Shown: piece after piece, positions 42,262 through 52,800 of the stretch
How the letters are laid out: the number at the start of each line of letters is the position of its first letter
Numbering within the stretch: the stretch's first letter is position 1
Assembly (NCBI GenBank): GCA_026018925.1
Contig: JAKSZU010000004.1
Coordinates: 111,139,489 to 111,203,488, forward strand
DNA: 64,000 nt
Origin: Tupaia tana
Lineage: Eukaryota; Chordata; Mammalia; Scandentia; Tupaiidae
Reading direction: 5' to 3'
Program-made: the position numbers and the translations under genes
The notes under the pieces: model-generated
Seen by the model: the letters and a program-made list of their open reading frames with translations, nothing else
The model's database searches: none
Told to the model about the DNA's origin: nothing

Positions 42262-43060
42262 TGTGGAGAGCAGCCAATCTGAAAACGTGTGATTGAAACA
42301 CGTGGCCTGTAGACACAAGCAGAAATGCGCTTCCTCAGCTACTCCCGCAGGGCTATGAGAAGCATCTGCATACGAAAGCAGTACCTGCCTGCGGTCAGGG
42401 GCTGTCTTCCTGCTGTCATTGATACCCAGTACCCCATACTGCCCAGTAGGGGCTAAAGGAAGTCACAAGCGTTTATCAGATTGTCCCCTCAAAAAGATCA
42501 GGGAAATTATTGGCGCCGGTCATTTTCACATCCTCAGATGATTTACATCCAAAAACAACTGGCTTTGCATCCCGATTCTCCTCCCTTATTCTCTTTGCAT
42601 TCCACTTCCTTCTTCCCCATTCCTTTTGCATCCCATTTTCCCCTACCCCCCACCCCCCCCCCACTCCTCACCCCACCCCACCCCCCCTGTTTTCTGCCCT
42701 TTAAAAGAATAAACCTGAGGGGCTGGCAAGTGGCGTGGTGGTTAAAGGCGCTGGACTCCCACATGGCCGACCGCGGTTCAAGTCTCGGACCTGGTGGCTT
42801 GCTTTCTCACTTCCTCTCTCTCTCTCTCTCTGTCTCTCTCTGATCAAACTGAAAAATAATAATGATATAATAATAAACTTAAATAAAATAATTCTTTATT
42901 AAAAAAAAAAAAAAAGAATAAACCTGAGGCTGGTCTGGTCACAACTCCTCCATCAGAGAAGCTATGCCCACCTGATCCTCGCTTTTCTATACCTGTGTGT
43001 CTTTGTGTGTTTGTTATTGCGTCTATTTCTAATCCACAGCCTTCCCCACTCAGAAAAACA
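42262..43060 (+). mobile_element. LTR-like fossil (class II candidate) with a SINE inside
   Basis: It starts TGTGGAGAGCAGCC and ends CTCAGAAAAACA, with CCCTTTAAAAGAATAAACCT near the promoter/poly(A) region. A C-rich stretch lies at 42640-42690. It is flanked by about 110-bp direct repeats rather than a short duplication. No internal genes. Confidence 0.5.
42721..42913 (+). mobile_element. SINE type B
   Basis: AAGAATAAACCTGAG at 42706-42720 and 42914-42928. Confidence 0.92.
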
Positions 43061-43122
43061 TGTTCGTGCTGAGCTGGTCCCTAATAAATTTCCTAGTCTG
43101 GATTTATAACTAAATTCTAACT

Positions 43123-43388
43123 TTTTTTTTTTTTTTTTTTTTTTTGGAGAGGTTTTTGCTATAGGGCACATGCACTTGCCAAAAAGAGACAGAGAAACAG
43201 AAAGCGAGAAATCACCCCCCAGGGGGGATGGTCACGCCGCAATCCCTTCTCCTCCATTCTCCTCTCTGGATCTTGGGCATGCACGCACACGCGCCTGGCG
43301 TGAGTTTTAAGCCACCAGGTCCAGGACACGAACCGCGGTCCACTACATGGGAGTCCAGAGACATAGCCATTATGTCAACTGCTGGTCC
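43123..43388 (-). mobile_element. SINE type A
   Basis: Antisense. Inserted in the second direct repeat at TAAATTCTAAC. Confidence 0.9.
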
Positions 43389-43391
43389 CTT

Positions 43392-43559
43392 AAATTCTTT
43401 TTTTTTAAAAGAATTATTTTATTTAACTTTATTTATTATTATTGTCATTATTATTTTCCAGCTCAATCAGAGAGATACAGAGAGAGAGAGAGAGAGAGAG
43501 AAAGAGGAAGTGAGAAAGCAAGCCACCAGGTCCAAGACTTGAACCGTGGTTGGCCAGGT
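43392..43559 (-). mobile_element. SINE type B, head truncated
   Basis: TTTATTATTATTGTCATTAT tail, GA-rich tract and GAACCGTGGTTGGCCAGG, where it stops. Confidence 0.8.
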
Positions 43560-43652
43560 CCCTTAAATTCTAACCTTCTGTTAATCTGTGTGAGAGAACA
43601 CATGTTTCTAGTCATTCAATAAAAGAAAGTATTTTGTCATTGACTTAATAAA
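43560..43652. repeat. Direct repeat copy 2 (continued)
   Basis: TTCTAACCTTCTGTTAATCT..CAATAAAAGAAAGTATTTTG continues the copy begun at 43069-43122. Confidence 0.75.
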
Positions 43653-43689
43653 TTCATTTTATGTATTGTCGTTTACTTAGTAAGCGGGC

Positions 43690-43866
43690 AGCTTCCCTGT
43701 GGGAGACCATCACGTGGCAATCCCCGCTCCTCCCTTTCTCCTTCTGGGATTCAGGGCATGCAGGCACACACACCTGGCATGCCTCTCAAGCCCCCGGCTC
43801 CAGGACTCGAACTGCACGGTTGGCCATGTGGGATACAGCTGCCTCCACCACTCCACCAGCTGGCCC
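43690..43866 (-). mobile_element. SINE type C, 3'-truncated
   Basis: Antisense: CACCTGGCATGCCTCTCAAG and CACTCCACCAGCTGGCCC. Confidence 0.7.
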
Positions 43867-44169
43867 TGCATTACATGATTGATTTAATAAAGTTCACCTA
43901 TTGTAGAAAGGGCTATAAACTCAAAGGGTGACTTTGTGACCTACCTCCTTGTTTGCCTGCCCCCCTCACCCGACTCTCCCGTCAAGGCCTTGGAGGTGAA
44001 GAGCTGCCTTACTAGATCTTTTGTATGGCTGGTGCCTACAGTAGTTCTGGGCCCCTGCCAGGCATCAATATTAGTGAAATGAATCTTAGCAATTTCCCAA
44101 GCAGATACATGTTATTTTCTGTACTGACTTTCAGTAAAACCTGGGGACCTAACACTAGAAAAAAGGGGG
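43867..44169. other. Unique sequence
   Basis: Nothing recognised. Confidence 0.4.
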
Positions 44170-44455
44170 CAGCCCCTACCACGCAGTTAAGTGGCATATG
44201 GGGACTGGATTTCACGGGGGCAACTGCAGCTCACGTCCTGCCTCCAGACGCTCGGAGAGCACGCCAGGCGCACGCGCGTGCCCGAAGTCCTGACGAGATG
44301 CGGAATGGAGGGAAAGAAATTAGTGTTGCCGTTTCCCATGGGCAGTGCATTCCCTTTCTCTCTTCAGCTCTCCGTCTCTTTTTCTCTTTTTCTCTGTGGA
44401 GAGCACACATACCCTCTGGCAAAAAATAAAATAAATAAAATAAAATACAATCTTG
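44170..44455 (+). mobile_element. SINE type C, diverged
   Basis: GTGCCCGAAGTCCTGACGAG, GAGAGCACACATACCCTCTG and (AAAT)n tail. Poor head. Confidence 0.65.
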
Positions 44456-46242
44456 GTATGGCGTATTAGGAATATTACCCTATTGCCTGTGGTATATGTT
44501 CTAAATATTTTCTCCTGATGTTGTCAGATGTCTTTTTAGTTTGTTTATAATGCTTTTGCAAATTTTACTTATGTAGTCAAATATGTCTTTTTTTTCTGTT
44601 GCATCTGTTCGTTGAACGGAAATTAGAAAACTTTTCCTCCCATTGGGGTTAGAGGATCTGGCCTGCTTTCCTCTGGTTCTTGGGTGGTCTCGGTTTCCGT
44701 CCCCAGTCCCCACCCCTGACCTGTGGTAGGCTGGTTTGCTGTGGCTCCCGTTCCGCCCTTCACAGTCACAGCACTGGCTAGGAGTCCGCCGTTACCGGGC
44801 GCGCCGACTTCTGGCTGTGTCTGGCCTAGCCCCGAGCTCTCCCCCGTTTCAATGCAGGTCTGTCCTGCCCAGTGCCGCTGCTTAACTGTGGAGAGCATGC
44901 GCAGACGGCCCCCCTTCTCATGCTGGTGACGACTGGGCTTTAGACGCCTATAGGTTAACCGCTGGTCTCTCTTTAAAGTCTTCCTCCTCTCCCGGTGCTT
45001 GGGAGCGATCCCTGCTTCCTGGCCCCACTGGCCTGTCCAGTGACCCAGGCAGAGTCCGGTGCCCGCCTGGTCACAGGCAGCCCTGAACTGCTGCTGCCCT
45101 TCTCCCACGCAGAGTGTCCTGGCCAGGGGCCCCGCCGGAGAGGAGGAGCCAGAACACGAGCAGGCTTTGCTCCAGCCCTCCCCTTCTCAGCCTCCAGCCA
45201 AACCCCGTCACAGGAAGCCAGCCAGCCTGGGGCCCAGAGAGGGCCGATTCCCGGCATCCAGGCCCCGTGGTGCGCTGTGCGGGAGGGAGGACAGTGTACG
45301 CGCACGGTCACGTGGACCAGCCGAGCATTCCTGTTCTCTGACTCCCCCGCCAACACCCTCGCGTCCTGCTGCAATGAGGCGGGCGGGCGCTGGGTTTTCA
45401 TCTGGACGATTTCTGAGAAGTGCGGAGGTCTGTTTTCTACGTTGCGTGTTGTAGGCCTGGTGATGTGAAAAACCATACTTCCTCCAGTAACTCACTGGCC
45501 TTTCCAGAGCGAGAGACGTGGGGTGTGTTAATGCAGTTCTGGGAGCAGGAAAGGTCAACCAGGTAGGGAGAGGGGTGCCAGGCGGGAACTAGGACGGGCA
45601 GAGACACGCGCCCCTTCCTGTTCCTCAGGTGAGAGGCAGAGGCCTAGGACACTGAGCGATGTTTAAAAAACAGAAAGCTACTTTTTTTTTCAGTCCTGAA
45701 GGCAAGGTCTCGCACTATGAGTAGGGGCAGCAGGGACCCAGGCTTTCTTCAGACTTACAGCCGAGAAGCCACCAAACCACAAACGCGGCCCCTGCCTGCC
45801 TGCCTGGGCAGGGGCTCGCAGCCGCGCACTGGCTGGTGCATGGGCTGTGACGGCCACCGCATCTTCCCCGCGCCAGGCTCACCCTCACCCCAGGGGCGCA
45901 GAGCCACCCCCGGAAAACCCGGGGACCCACGCGCTGCAGCCCGCGGTGAGCTACTAATCAGACGCAGAGCAACAGAGCTCTTGGTTTTCAGAACTAAGTT
46001 CTGTTTTGTCCCCATGTTTGCACGATTTTCCTTCCCAGTAGTTTAGGGCTTGAATTTTAAAATATTAGTTCCATTTCGTTGAGGTTTAGCTTGTAGAGAG
46101 AAAAGATAAATGCTTGTATTCGGTCTCCCCTGAGACATTGCACTTGGGAAAGGATCTGTACACGGACGTGGGCACTTTGAACTGCTGCTACCACAGTCTG
46201 AGAGCTCCTTTACGCCAACGATGGACTAAGGATGTGGGGGTG
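44456..46242. other. Unique sequence, 1.8 kb, no gene supported
   Basis: 44470-44640 resembles antisense old L1 3' sequence only weakly. 45000-45600 and 45700-46050 are GC-rich with overlapping open frames on both strands and no family resemblance. A possible 7SL-like scrap lies near 45680-45715. Confidence 0.4.
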
Positions 46243-46428
46243 GGGGACTGGCAGGTGGCGTAGTGGTTAAGGGCACTGGACTCCCACATGGCCAACCACG
46301 GTTCAAGTCCTGGACCTGGCAGCTTGCTTTCCCACTCCCTCTCTCTGTCTCTCTCTCTCTTTCTCTCCTTCTCTGGTCAAATTAAAAATAAACAAAGTTA
46401 AATAAAATAATTCCCGCCAAAAAAGAAT
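46243..46428 (+). mobile_element. SINE type B
   Basis: GGGACTGGCAGGTGGCGTAG head, CT tract and GTCAAATTAAAAATAAAC. Confidence 0.9.
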
Positions 46429-46430
46429 GT

Positions 46431-46588
46431 AGGGTCAGTGGTGCAGTGGGACAACACATAAGGGGTTGACCCGCATAGGAAGATCCTGGACTCCATCCAG
46501 AGCCCTCCCTGAGTACGCCGGGCATGTGAGTGCCTGTAATCTAGGGCTAGTTGGGAGTGGATCGTGGCATCCAGACCCTAGATAACCG
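46431..46588 (+). mobile_element. tRNA-7SL hybrid SINE candidate
   Basis: The left half, GGGTCAGTGGTGCAGTGGGA.., has an A-box-like TGGTGCAGTGG. The right half, CGCCGGGCATGTGAGTGCCT then GTAATCTAGGGC.AGTTGGGAG, resembles the start of a 7SL-type SINE (GCCGGGCATGGTGG..GCCTGTAATCCCAG). Single copy in the window. Confidence 0.5.
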
Positions 46589-46590
46589 TG

Positions 46591-46845
46591 GGGCCAACAG
46601 GCAGCACGGTGCTTAAGGCAGCTGGATCCCACATGGTTTCAGTCCTGGACCCAGTAGCTTGAAAAGCATGCCAGGCACATGTGCATGCGTGCCCAAAATC
46701 CAGAGAGCAGAATGGAGAAGAAGAGACTGTAGTGTGGCCTTCTCCCCTGGGGGATGATTTCTCACTTTTCCCTCTCTGTCTCTCAACCTGTCTGTCTTTC
46801 TCTGGCAAGCACACGTGCCCTAAAGCAAAAAAAAAAAAAAAAAAG
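46591..46845 (+). mobile_element. SINE type C
   Basis: GGGGCCAACAGGCAGCACGG head and GTGCCCTAAAGC-A(n). Confidence 0.85.
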
Positions 46846-46866
46846 GCAAGAACAAAAACAGTAATT

Positions 46867-47118
46867 TGGGGCCAGCTGGTGCTGTGAAGGTTAAGGCAGC
46901 TGGATCCCACATGGCAACTGCACAATTCACGTCCTGGACCCAGCAGCCTGAAAGCACGTCGGGCATACTTGTTCAAAATCTCAAGAGGTGATGGAGAAGG
47001 GCTTGCAGTGTGGCCACCTCCCGGGTGGGGGGAATTTCTCACTCGCCCTCTCTCTTCCTCTCTCTCTCTCTCTCTCTCTTCAGTGAGTACACGCAGCCTA
47101 TAACAATTTTCTAAAAAA
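46867..47118 (+). mobile_element. SINE type C
   Basis: GGGGCCAGCTGGTGCTGTGA head and CAGCCTATAACAATTTTC end. Confidence 0.82.
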
Positions 47119-47356
47119 AGAATGTGCAAGCTCCCAGCGCGTGTGCTGGTCTTCGTGGACCGGCCCTGACTGAAGAGCTTTTGAGGAGGAACAGTTAGTG
47201 AGGAGGCATCGCAAAGAGGAGTCGCAGCCCAAATTCAGAGCACAAAGAATGCTGTCCCCAAGAATGACAAAAAATGTCCCCAAGGTGACGTGGTGGTTAA
47301 GGGCGCTGGACTCTCAGATGGCCAGCTATGGTTCAAGCCCCAGACATGGCGGCTTG

Positions 47357-47420
<64 letters not shown>

Positions 47421-47909
47421 TCTTTGGTGAGTGCACGTGCCCAACAGCAAACTGAAGAATAATGATAATGATAAAATTAATAATAATTTTTAAAAAATTT
47501 TTTTAAAAAGAATAGCAAAAAGAGGAGGAAGCAACTCACTGAAGATATTGCAAAGTTGGAAAAAGGAATGAAACAGGAACATGGAGAGGAGAACAAGGTG
47601 AACCCTGATGTTCACGTTTCAGACTCCATACTTGAGAATCAGCCACCTTGGATTTCAAAAGCACAAGAGAGACAGGGAGAAAAGTGCACTGGAAAAAGAG
47701 CAGGAGAAAGGAGAGCTGAAGCTGAAACTGAGAACTGACCTGGAGTCAGGCATGGAGAAAGGCAGAGACTCACTCAAATACTCGTAGCTAGACAGTTGGA
47801 AATGGAGCCGATTCCACCAGACAGCCACTGTATGTACAGAACCATCAAAGGTCACTGCGAGGACAGGGCTGTCTCTCACAGTGGCTGCTGTAAGAAGTCA
47901 AACCTGGAG
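47119..47909 (+). pseudogene. OTUD6B: OTUD6B processed pseudogene, 3'-truncated
   Basis: OTUD6B is a cytosolic OTU-family deubiquitinase. The start codon position (about 47155) reads GTG. The text then follows the human protein: EEQLVRRHRKEESQPKFRAQ, KNAVPKND, KKRGRKQLTEDIAKLEKGMK, ENQPPWISKAQERQGEK, AETEN and LTGVRH. LARQLE.., DSHCMY and VAAVRSQT lead into the OTU domain, where it stops at AGAAGTCAAACC. Codons are out of frame in several places and there are no introns. A type B SINE interrupts it at 47281-47507. There is no poly(A) tail. Instead, after three SINEs, the sequence continues into a BOLA3 copy in the same orientation. Confidence 0.88.
47281..47507 (+). mobile_element. SINE type B in the OTUD6B copy
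   Basis: Long (CT)n then (GT)n at 47360-47420. AAGAATGACAAAAA / AAGAATAGCAAAAA flank it. Confidence 0.88.
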
Positions 47910-47999
47910 GGGCTGTCAGGTGGCTTGGTGGTTAAAGACACTGGGCTCCCACGTGGCTGACTGTGGTTCGAGTCTCGGACCTGGCAGCTTGCTTTCTAA

Positions 48000-48036
<37 letters not shown>

Positions 48037-48147
48037 CTTCTCTGGTCAAATTAAATAAGTAATAGTAAAATTAAATAAAATACTTTTAAAAAGAAGAAGA
48101 AGGAGAAGAAGAAGAAGAAGGAGAAGGAGAAGAAGAGGAAGAAGAAG
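47910..48147 (+). mobile_element. SINE type B with (GAA)n tail
   Basis: GGGGCTGTCAGGTGGCTTGG head. The A tail evolved into (GAA)n at 48092-48150. GAAGTCAAACCTGG on both sides. Confidence 0.9.
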
Positions 48148-48161
48148 AAGTCAAACCTGGG

Positions 48162-48433
48162 GACCAGCAGATGGCATAAGGGTTATGTTGCTGGACTCCC
48201 ACATAGTCAACCGTGGTTTGAGTCCTGGACCCAGAGGTTTAAAATGCACACCAGGCATGCGTGTGTGCATGCCCAACATCCAGAGAGGAGAATGGAGGGG
48301 AAGGGATTGTGGCATGGCCATTCCCCTAGGGGGGGTGACTTCTCACTTTCTATCTCTCTCTGTTTCTCCGGTGAGCACATGCACTCTATAGCAAAAATCT
48401 TTCTCTCAAAACAAAACAAAACAAAACAAAAAA
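48162..48433 (+). mobile_element. SINE type A at the same target
   Basis: Flanked by GAAGTCAAACCTGG (48148-48161) and GAAGTCAAGCCTGG (48434-48447). Confidence 0.92.
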
Positions 48434-48447
48434 GAAGTCAAGCCTGG

Positions 48448-48590
48448 GGCCAGCACATGGCCGACTGCAGTTCAAGGCCCAGACCAGGCAGCTTGCTTTC
48501 TCAGTTTCTTTCTCTCTCTGTCTCTCTCTGGTCAAATTAAAAAAACTAATAATGATGAATAAAATTAAATTTAAATTTAAAAAAAATATA
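48448..48590 (+). mobile_element. SINE type B, short head, same target
   Basis: GGCCAGCACATGGCCGACTG has lost the A-box segment. Flanked by GAAGTCAAGCCTGG and GAAGTCATGGCAGCCTGG. Confidence 0.85.
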
Positions 48591-49345
48591 GAAGTCATGG
48601 CAGCCTGGAGCCCCGCTGTGGCAGCGCCTGTCTCGGGGGTGCACAGGCTTCCTCCCGGCCGCCGGTCCATCGGACATTTGCCTCCCAGACAGGAGGGGAG
48701 CTCAGAGCGGCCCGAGTCCCCAAAGAGAAGTTTCCTTGAGCTACAGCTATCCAAGTGACCCACATCTCAGGCCGTGGGACCGTGTGTGAAATTAAAATCG
48801 AGTGTGACGAATTTAAGGAGAAGAGAACTGTCCAGCAGCCCCAGGTGGTTAATCAGGCACTGAAGGAAGAAACCAAAGGGACGCATGGACTGCGGATATT
48901 CACGCCGGCCACAACAGGACTGCCCTGGCTGCGTAGACGCTGCCGCTGCAAATCCTGGACGACCTCGCCTGGCACCGTTCTTCCCTCGGATTTGCTGAAA
49001 GACGGTATCTATTTTGCCCATAGGCATTTCCATATTATAATTCTAAAAGAGATGGTATCTATTTCAATGTTCATTAAAGGCAACAGACCACAGAAAAAGT
49101 AAGTAAATGCTGCAGAAAAACACAACTACCTCACGTCAGTTTTAGGCCAAAGCTACTAACAGGTTTTTAAGAAACCTGCCAGAGACTTTACCTAGCGGTA
49201 TTTCAAAAACTTGTAAATTCACTGTGGAGAACATCACTCATCGACCAAAATGGTACCTTATTCATTCACAGTTTCATTTATACACAATTCTGGACATCCT
49301 GCTCTGTGTTGGAATAAATGTAAAGTTTTTAAAATTTTCTCCCTT
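48591..49345 (+). pseudogene. BOLA3: BOLA3 processed pseudogene
   Basis: BOLA3 is a mitochondrial BolA-family factor that helps load [4Fe-4S] clusters. The copy starts at ATG 48597 (MAAWSPAVAAPVSGVHRLPP), shifts frame, and resumes as THISGRGTVCEIKIECDEFK, EKRTVQQPQVVNQALKEETK and GTHGLRIFTPA, matching EIKIESEEFKEKRTVQQHQM and MHGLRIFTS of BOLA3. The 3' UTR runs to GGAATAAATGTAAAG near 49320. No introns. It is preceded directly by the truncated OTUD6B copy (see findings). Non-functional. Confidence 0.9.
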
Positions 49346-49437
49346 GACTTAAAGTATTCAAAGTAATCATTTCATGAAATTTTTGTTGAAGAAGTGAAAT
49401 AACCCAGTATCCTGGTGATTACAATAATGTGGTTTAT

Positions 49438-49606
49438 GGGGCTGGCAAGTGGTGTGGTGGATAAGGGCGCTGGATTCCCACATGGCCGACCATGGTTCAA
49501 GTCCCGGACCTGGTGGCTTGCTTTCTCGCTTTCTCTCCCTCTCTCTCTTGTGTCAAATCAAAAAATGGAATTAAATAAATAAATAATTCTTTAAAAAAAA
49601 AAAAAA
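49438..49606 (+). mobile_element. SINE type B
   Basis: AATAATGTGGTTT on both sides. GGGCTGGCAAGTGGTGTGG head. Confidence 0.92.
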
Positions 49607-49758
49607 AATAAAATAATGTGGTTTGGTGGCCGCAAGTTTAATTAATGCTTATAAAACAAACTTGATTGCAGTAATGTAAGCATTACAGGGATTAATGCAA
49701 TGACATTTTTTATACAGCTTATCAGAGTGTAGTTTAAGGAGCATCCTTAATGATTAAA

Positions 49759-50007
49759 GTTTTTTTGTTTGTTTTTGAGAGATTTTTTTGCTGTAGAGCA
49801 CATGCACTGGCCAGAGAGACAGAAAGAGAGTAATCACCCCTCAGGGTATGGCCACACCACAATCCCTTCTCCTCCACTCTTCTCCAGGGATTTTGGGCAC
49901 GCACGCACATGTGCCTGGCGTTGTTTCAAGCTGCTGGGTCTGGGACTTGAACCACTGTTGGCCAGGTGAGAGTCCAGCAACGTAACCATTACACCACCTG
50001 CTGGTCC
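49759..50007 (-). mobile_element. SINE type A/C
   Basis: Antisense: GAGAGATTTTTTTGCTGTAG and ACACCACCTGCTGGTCCC. Confidence 0.85.
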
Positions 50008-50604
50008 CTCTTTCTGTGTAAATTTACGAAGATCTAATAGTCCTCCTAATTCATTAGTCTTCGTTATTTCTTAAACTGGAGTTAGTGTCATCATCTCTTC
50101 ATTATCTTCATCACTGTAAATTATAAATTTGCTGTTGTGCTTTCTCTGCCATCACCCATCTGTTCTGCTTTCCTTGCGGCCTTTTCAGTAAGAAACATTT
50201 GTAGCCTCTTATTCTTTACCTTATACCTCAATGCATGATAGTTTTCTGTGTGAAAGATTTTTCTACCGCAGATTTCTGGTTTGCTTAACTCGGAGAAGGT
50301 ACCTATATATACAATTGTCTCTGATACTTTGTAATGTAAGAAAGTAATATGAAAATGAGACTTTATTGGTTTGATCTATTTTCCCAAGTTAGAAATACAA
50401 CAAGGTTGAACATTAAATTTATTATATTTGTATTTTTATGTGAACGCACTTGATTTTTGTAAGTACGGGGTTTATAATATTTAAGATGGTGTGCCTATCT
50501 CATGCCCAGCAGGTGACAATGTGGGAGGCTAATACTGACCGTAGTCCACTAGAGTAAGTATTTTCAGAAGACATTGCAATTCGACAGAGTAAAAAGGTTC
50601 TGCT
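50008..50604. other. Unique AT-rich sequence
   Basis: Nothing recognised. Confidence 0.4.
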
Positions 50605-50858
50605 TGGGACCAGCAGTTGGTGTAATGGCTATGTCAATGCATTCCCACGTAGTCGACCACAGTTTGATTCCTAGAGCCGGTGGCTTAAACTCACGCTGGG
50701 CGCATGTGCGTGTGTGCCCAAGATCCCAAGAGGAAAATGGAGGAGAAAGGTGTGGTGTGGCCATTCCTCCTGAGGGATGATTTCTCGCTTTCTGTCTCTC
50801 TGTCTCTCTCTTTCTGGCGAGTGCACGCGCCCTATAGCAAAAACCTCTCCAAAAAAAA
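50605..50858 (+). mobile_element. SINE type A
   Basis: Flanks GGTTCTGCTTG / AGTTCTGCTTG. Confidence 0.9.
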
Positions 50859-50888
50859 AGTTCTGCTTGCTAAACAAAATACGATTTG

Positions 50889-50984
50889 GGGACCAGCAGA
50901 TGGCATAGCGGTTATGCTGCTGGACTCCCACATATGCAACCACAGCTTGAGTTCCAGACTCGGTGGCTTCAAAATCATGCCATG

Positions 50985-51025
<41 letters not shown>

Positions 51026-51160
51026 CCAGAATCCCAGGAGGACGATAGAGAAGAGACTGTGGCGTGGCCACCCTGGGGGGGGGGGGGGGATTTCTCACTT
51101 TCTCTCTCTCTCTCCAACAAACGCAAATGCCCTATAACAAAAATCTCTAAAAAAAAAAAT
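50889..51160 (+). mobile_element. SINE type A with (GT)n and G run
   Basis: (GT)n at 50988-51021 and G(14) at 51075-51089 inside the element. Confidence 0.85.
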
Positions 51161-51230
51161 TCTGAAGGCTGTTATGTAACCCTGGATTTGAATTTTTGGG
51201 GTCCGAAGCATGTAAAAGAATGACACTGTA

Positions 51231-51370
51231 GTGGCCAGAGGGTGGTTAAGGCACTGAACTCCCTCATGGCTAACCATGATTTGAGCCCTGGACTTCATGG
51301 CTTGCTTTTTCATTTTCCCTTTCTCTCTCTCTGTTTCTCTCTGGTCAAATTTAAAAAATAACAAACTTAA
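51231..51370 (+). mobile_element. SINE type B, head damaged
   Basis: GGCCAGAGGGTGGTTAAGGC to GGTCAAATTTAAAAAATAAC. Confidence 0.8.
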
Positions 51371-51575
51371 AGGGCCAGCAGGTGGCGTAGTGGTTCAGGT
51401 GCTGGACTCTCACATGGCTGACTACAGTTTGAGACCTGGATCCGGAAGCTTGTTTTTTCACTTTTCCCCCCCCCCTCTCTCTGTCTCTCTCTGGTGAGCA
51501 CATGTGCTATACAGTAAATTCAAAAATAATCATAGGTACATTTTTTCTTAAATAACAAATTTTTTAAAATAAATG
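51371..51575 (+). mobile_element. SINE type B
   Basis: AGGGCCAGCAGGTGGCGTAG head. GGTGAGCACATGTGCTATAC before the A-rich end. Confidence 0.85.
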
Positions 51576-51580
51576 ATTCT

Positions 51581-51895
51581 CGGGACCGGCAGGTGGTGTG
51601 GTGGTTGAGGGTGCTAGACTCCCACATGGCTGACTACGGTTCAAGTCCCGGACCTAGCGGCTTGCTTGCTCACTTTCCCTCTCTCTCTCTCTCTCTCTCT
51701 CTCACTCTGTTCCTCTTTGGTAGAAAGAAAGAGAAAGAAAAGAAAAGAAAAGAAAAGAAAAGAAAAGAAAAGAAAAGAAAAGAAAAGAAAAGAAAAGAAA
51801 AGAAAAGAAAAGAAAAGAAAAGAAAAAAGAAAGAAAGAAAAAGAAGGAAGGGAGGGAGGGAGGGAGGGAGGGAGGGAGGAAAGTTATATAAAATA
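51581..51895 (+). mobile_element. SINE type B with (AAAAG)n expansion
   Basis: CGGGACCGGCAGGTGGTGTG head. Its tail is (AAAAG)n at 51733-51825, then (GGGA)n at 51848-51876. Confidence 0.88.
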
Positions 51896-51921
51896 ATTCT
51901 TTAAATAATAATAATAATTCA

Positions 51922-52107
51922 TGGGGCCAACAGGTGGCATGATAGTTGAGGCACTGGACACTCCTACATGGCCAACCACAGTTTGAGTCCTAGACCTGGT
52001 GGCTTGCTTTCTTACTTTCCCTCGCTCTCTCTCTCTCTCTCTCTGGTCAAATTAAATGAATAAATAAATAAAATTAAATAAACAAATAATTATTTTTAAA
52101 AGAAGAA
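51922..52107 (+). mobile_element. SINE type B
   Basis: GGGGCCAACAGGTGGCATGA head and GGTCAAATTAAATGAATAAA. Confidence 0.9.
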
Positions 52108-52453
52108 GAAAATTGTAAAGTACTAAATACTTCAGGCTTATTTTGAAGAAATCTGCAATTTTAAAATCAAAATATCAGCATTAAGTAACAAAATAAGAAA
52201 TTATGACACTCAGATGTAAATCCCCATCTACATACGAAGCACTCTAAAATATCTTATTGCTAGCTTTGTTTCTAACACGAAGAGCTAAGATTTTTAAACC
52301 ACATTTTTATTTTTAATTTTTGTTTTAAAAAAATTTTTAAATGACCAATATGGTATAAATAAGATCTGTATGGCCAGCTTCTGTTATTTCGTAAAAGTTC
52401 AGATAAATATAATTTAGCTATAACCTTAAAAAGTCTTTTAAAAATGGCAAATG
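52108..52453. other. Unique AT-rich sequence
   Basis: Nothing recognised. Confidence 0.4.
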
Positions 52454-52623
52454 TTGGGACCGGCAGGTGGCATGGTAGTTAAGGGTGCTAGACTCCCACA
52501 TGGCCGACCGTGGTTCGAGTCCTAGACCTGGCAGCTTGCTTTTTCACTTTCCCACTGTCTCACTCTTTCCCTCTCTGGTAAAAGTAAAATAAGATAAATA
52601 AGTAAATAAAATAAAAAATTTTT
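52454..52623 (+). mobile_element. SINE type B
   Basis: AAATGGCAAATGTTG on both sides. Confidence 0.92.
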
Positions 52624-52636
52624 AAATGGCAAATGT

Positions 52637-52800
52637 TGAGGCCAGCATGTGTCATAGTGGTTAAGGCGCTAGACTCCCAAGTGGTCGACCACAGTTCAAG
52701 ACCCAGAGCAAGCAGCTTGAAACACAGCAGGCATGTGTGCCTGTGTGCCCAAAATCCTGAGAGGAGGATGGAGAAGGGAGTGCGGGGGGGGGGGGGGGGT
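52637..52800 (+). mobile_element. SINE type C, 3'-truncated at a G run
   Basis: GAGGCCAGCATGTGTCATAG head. It ends in G(15) at 52785-52799. Confidence 0.8.

Noticed and set aside
44470-44640. Antisense L1 3' end
   Set aside because: Resemblance is weak and I could not align enough text by eye.
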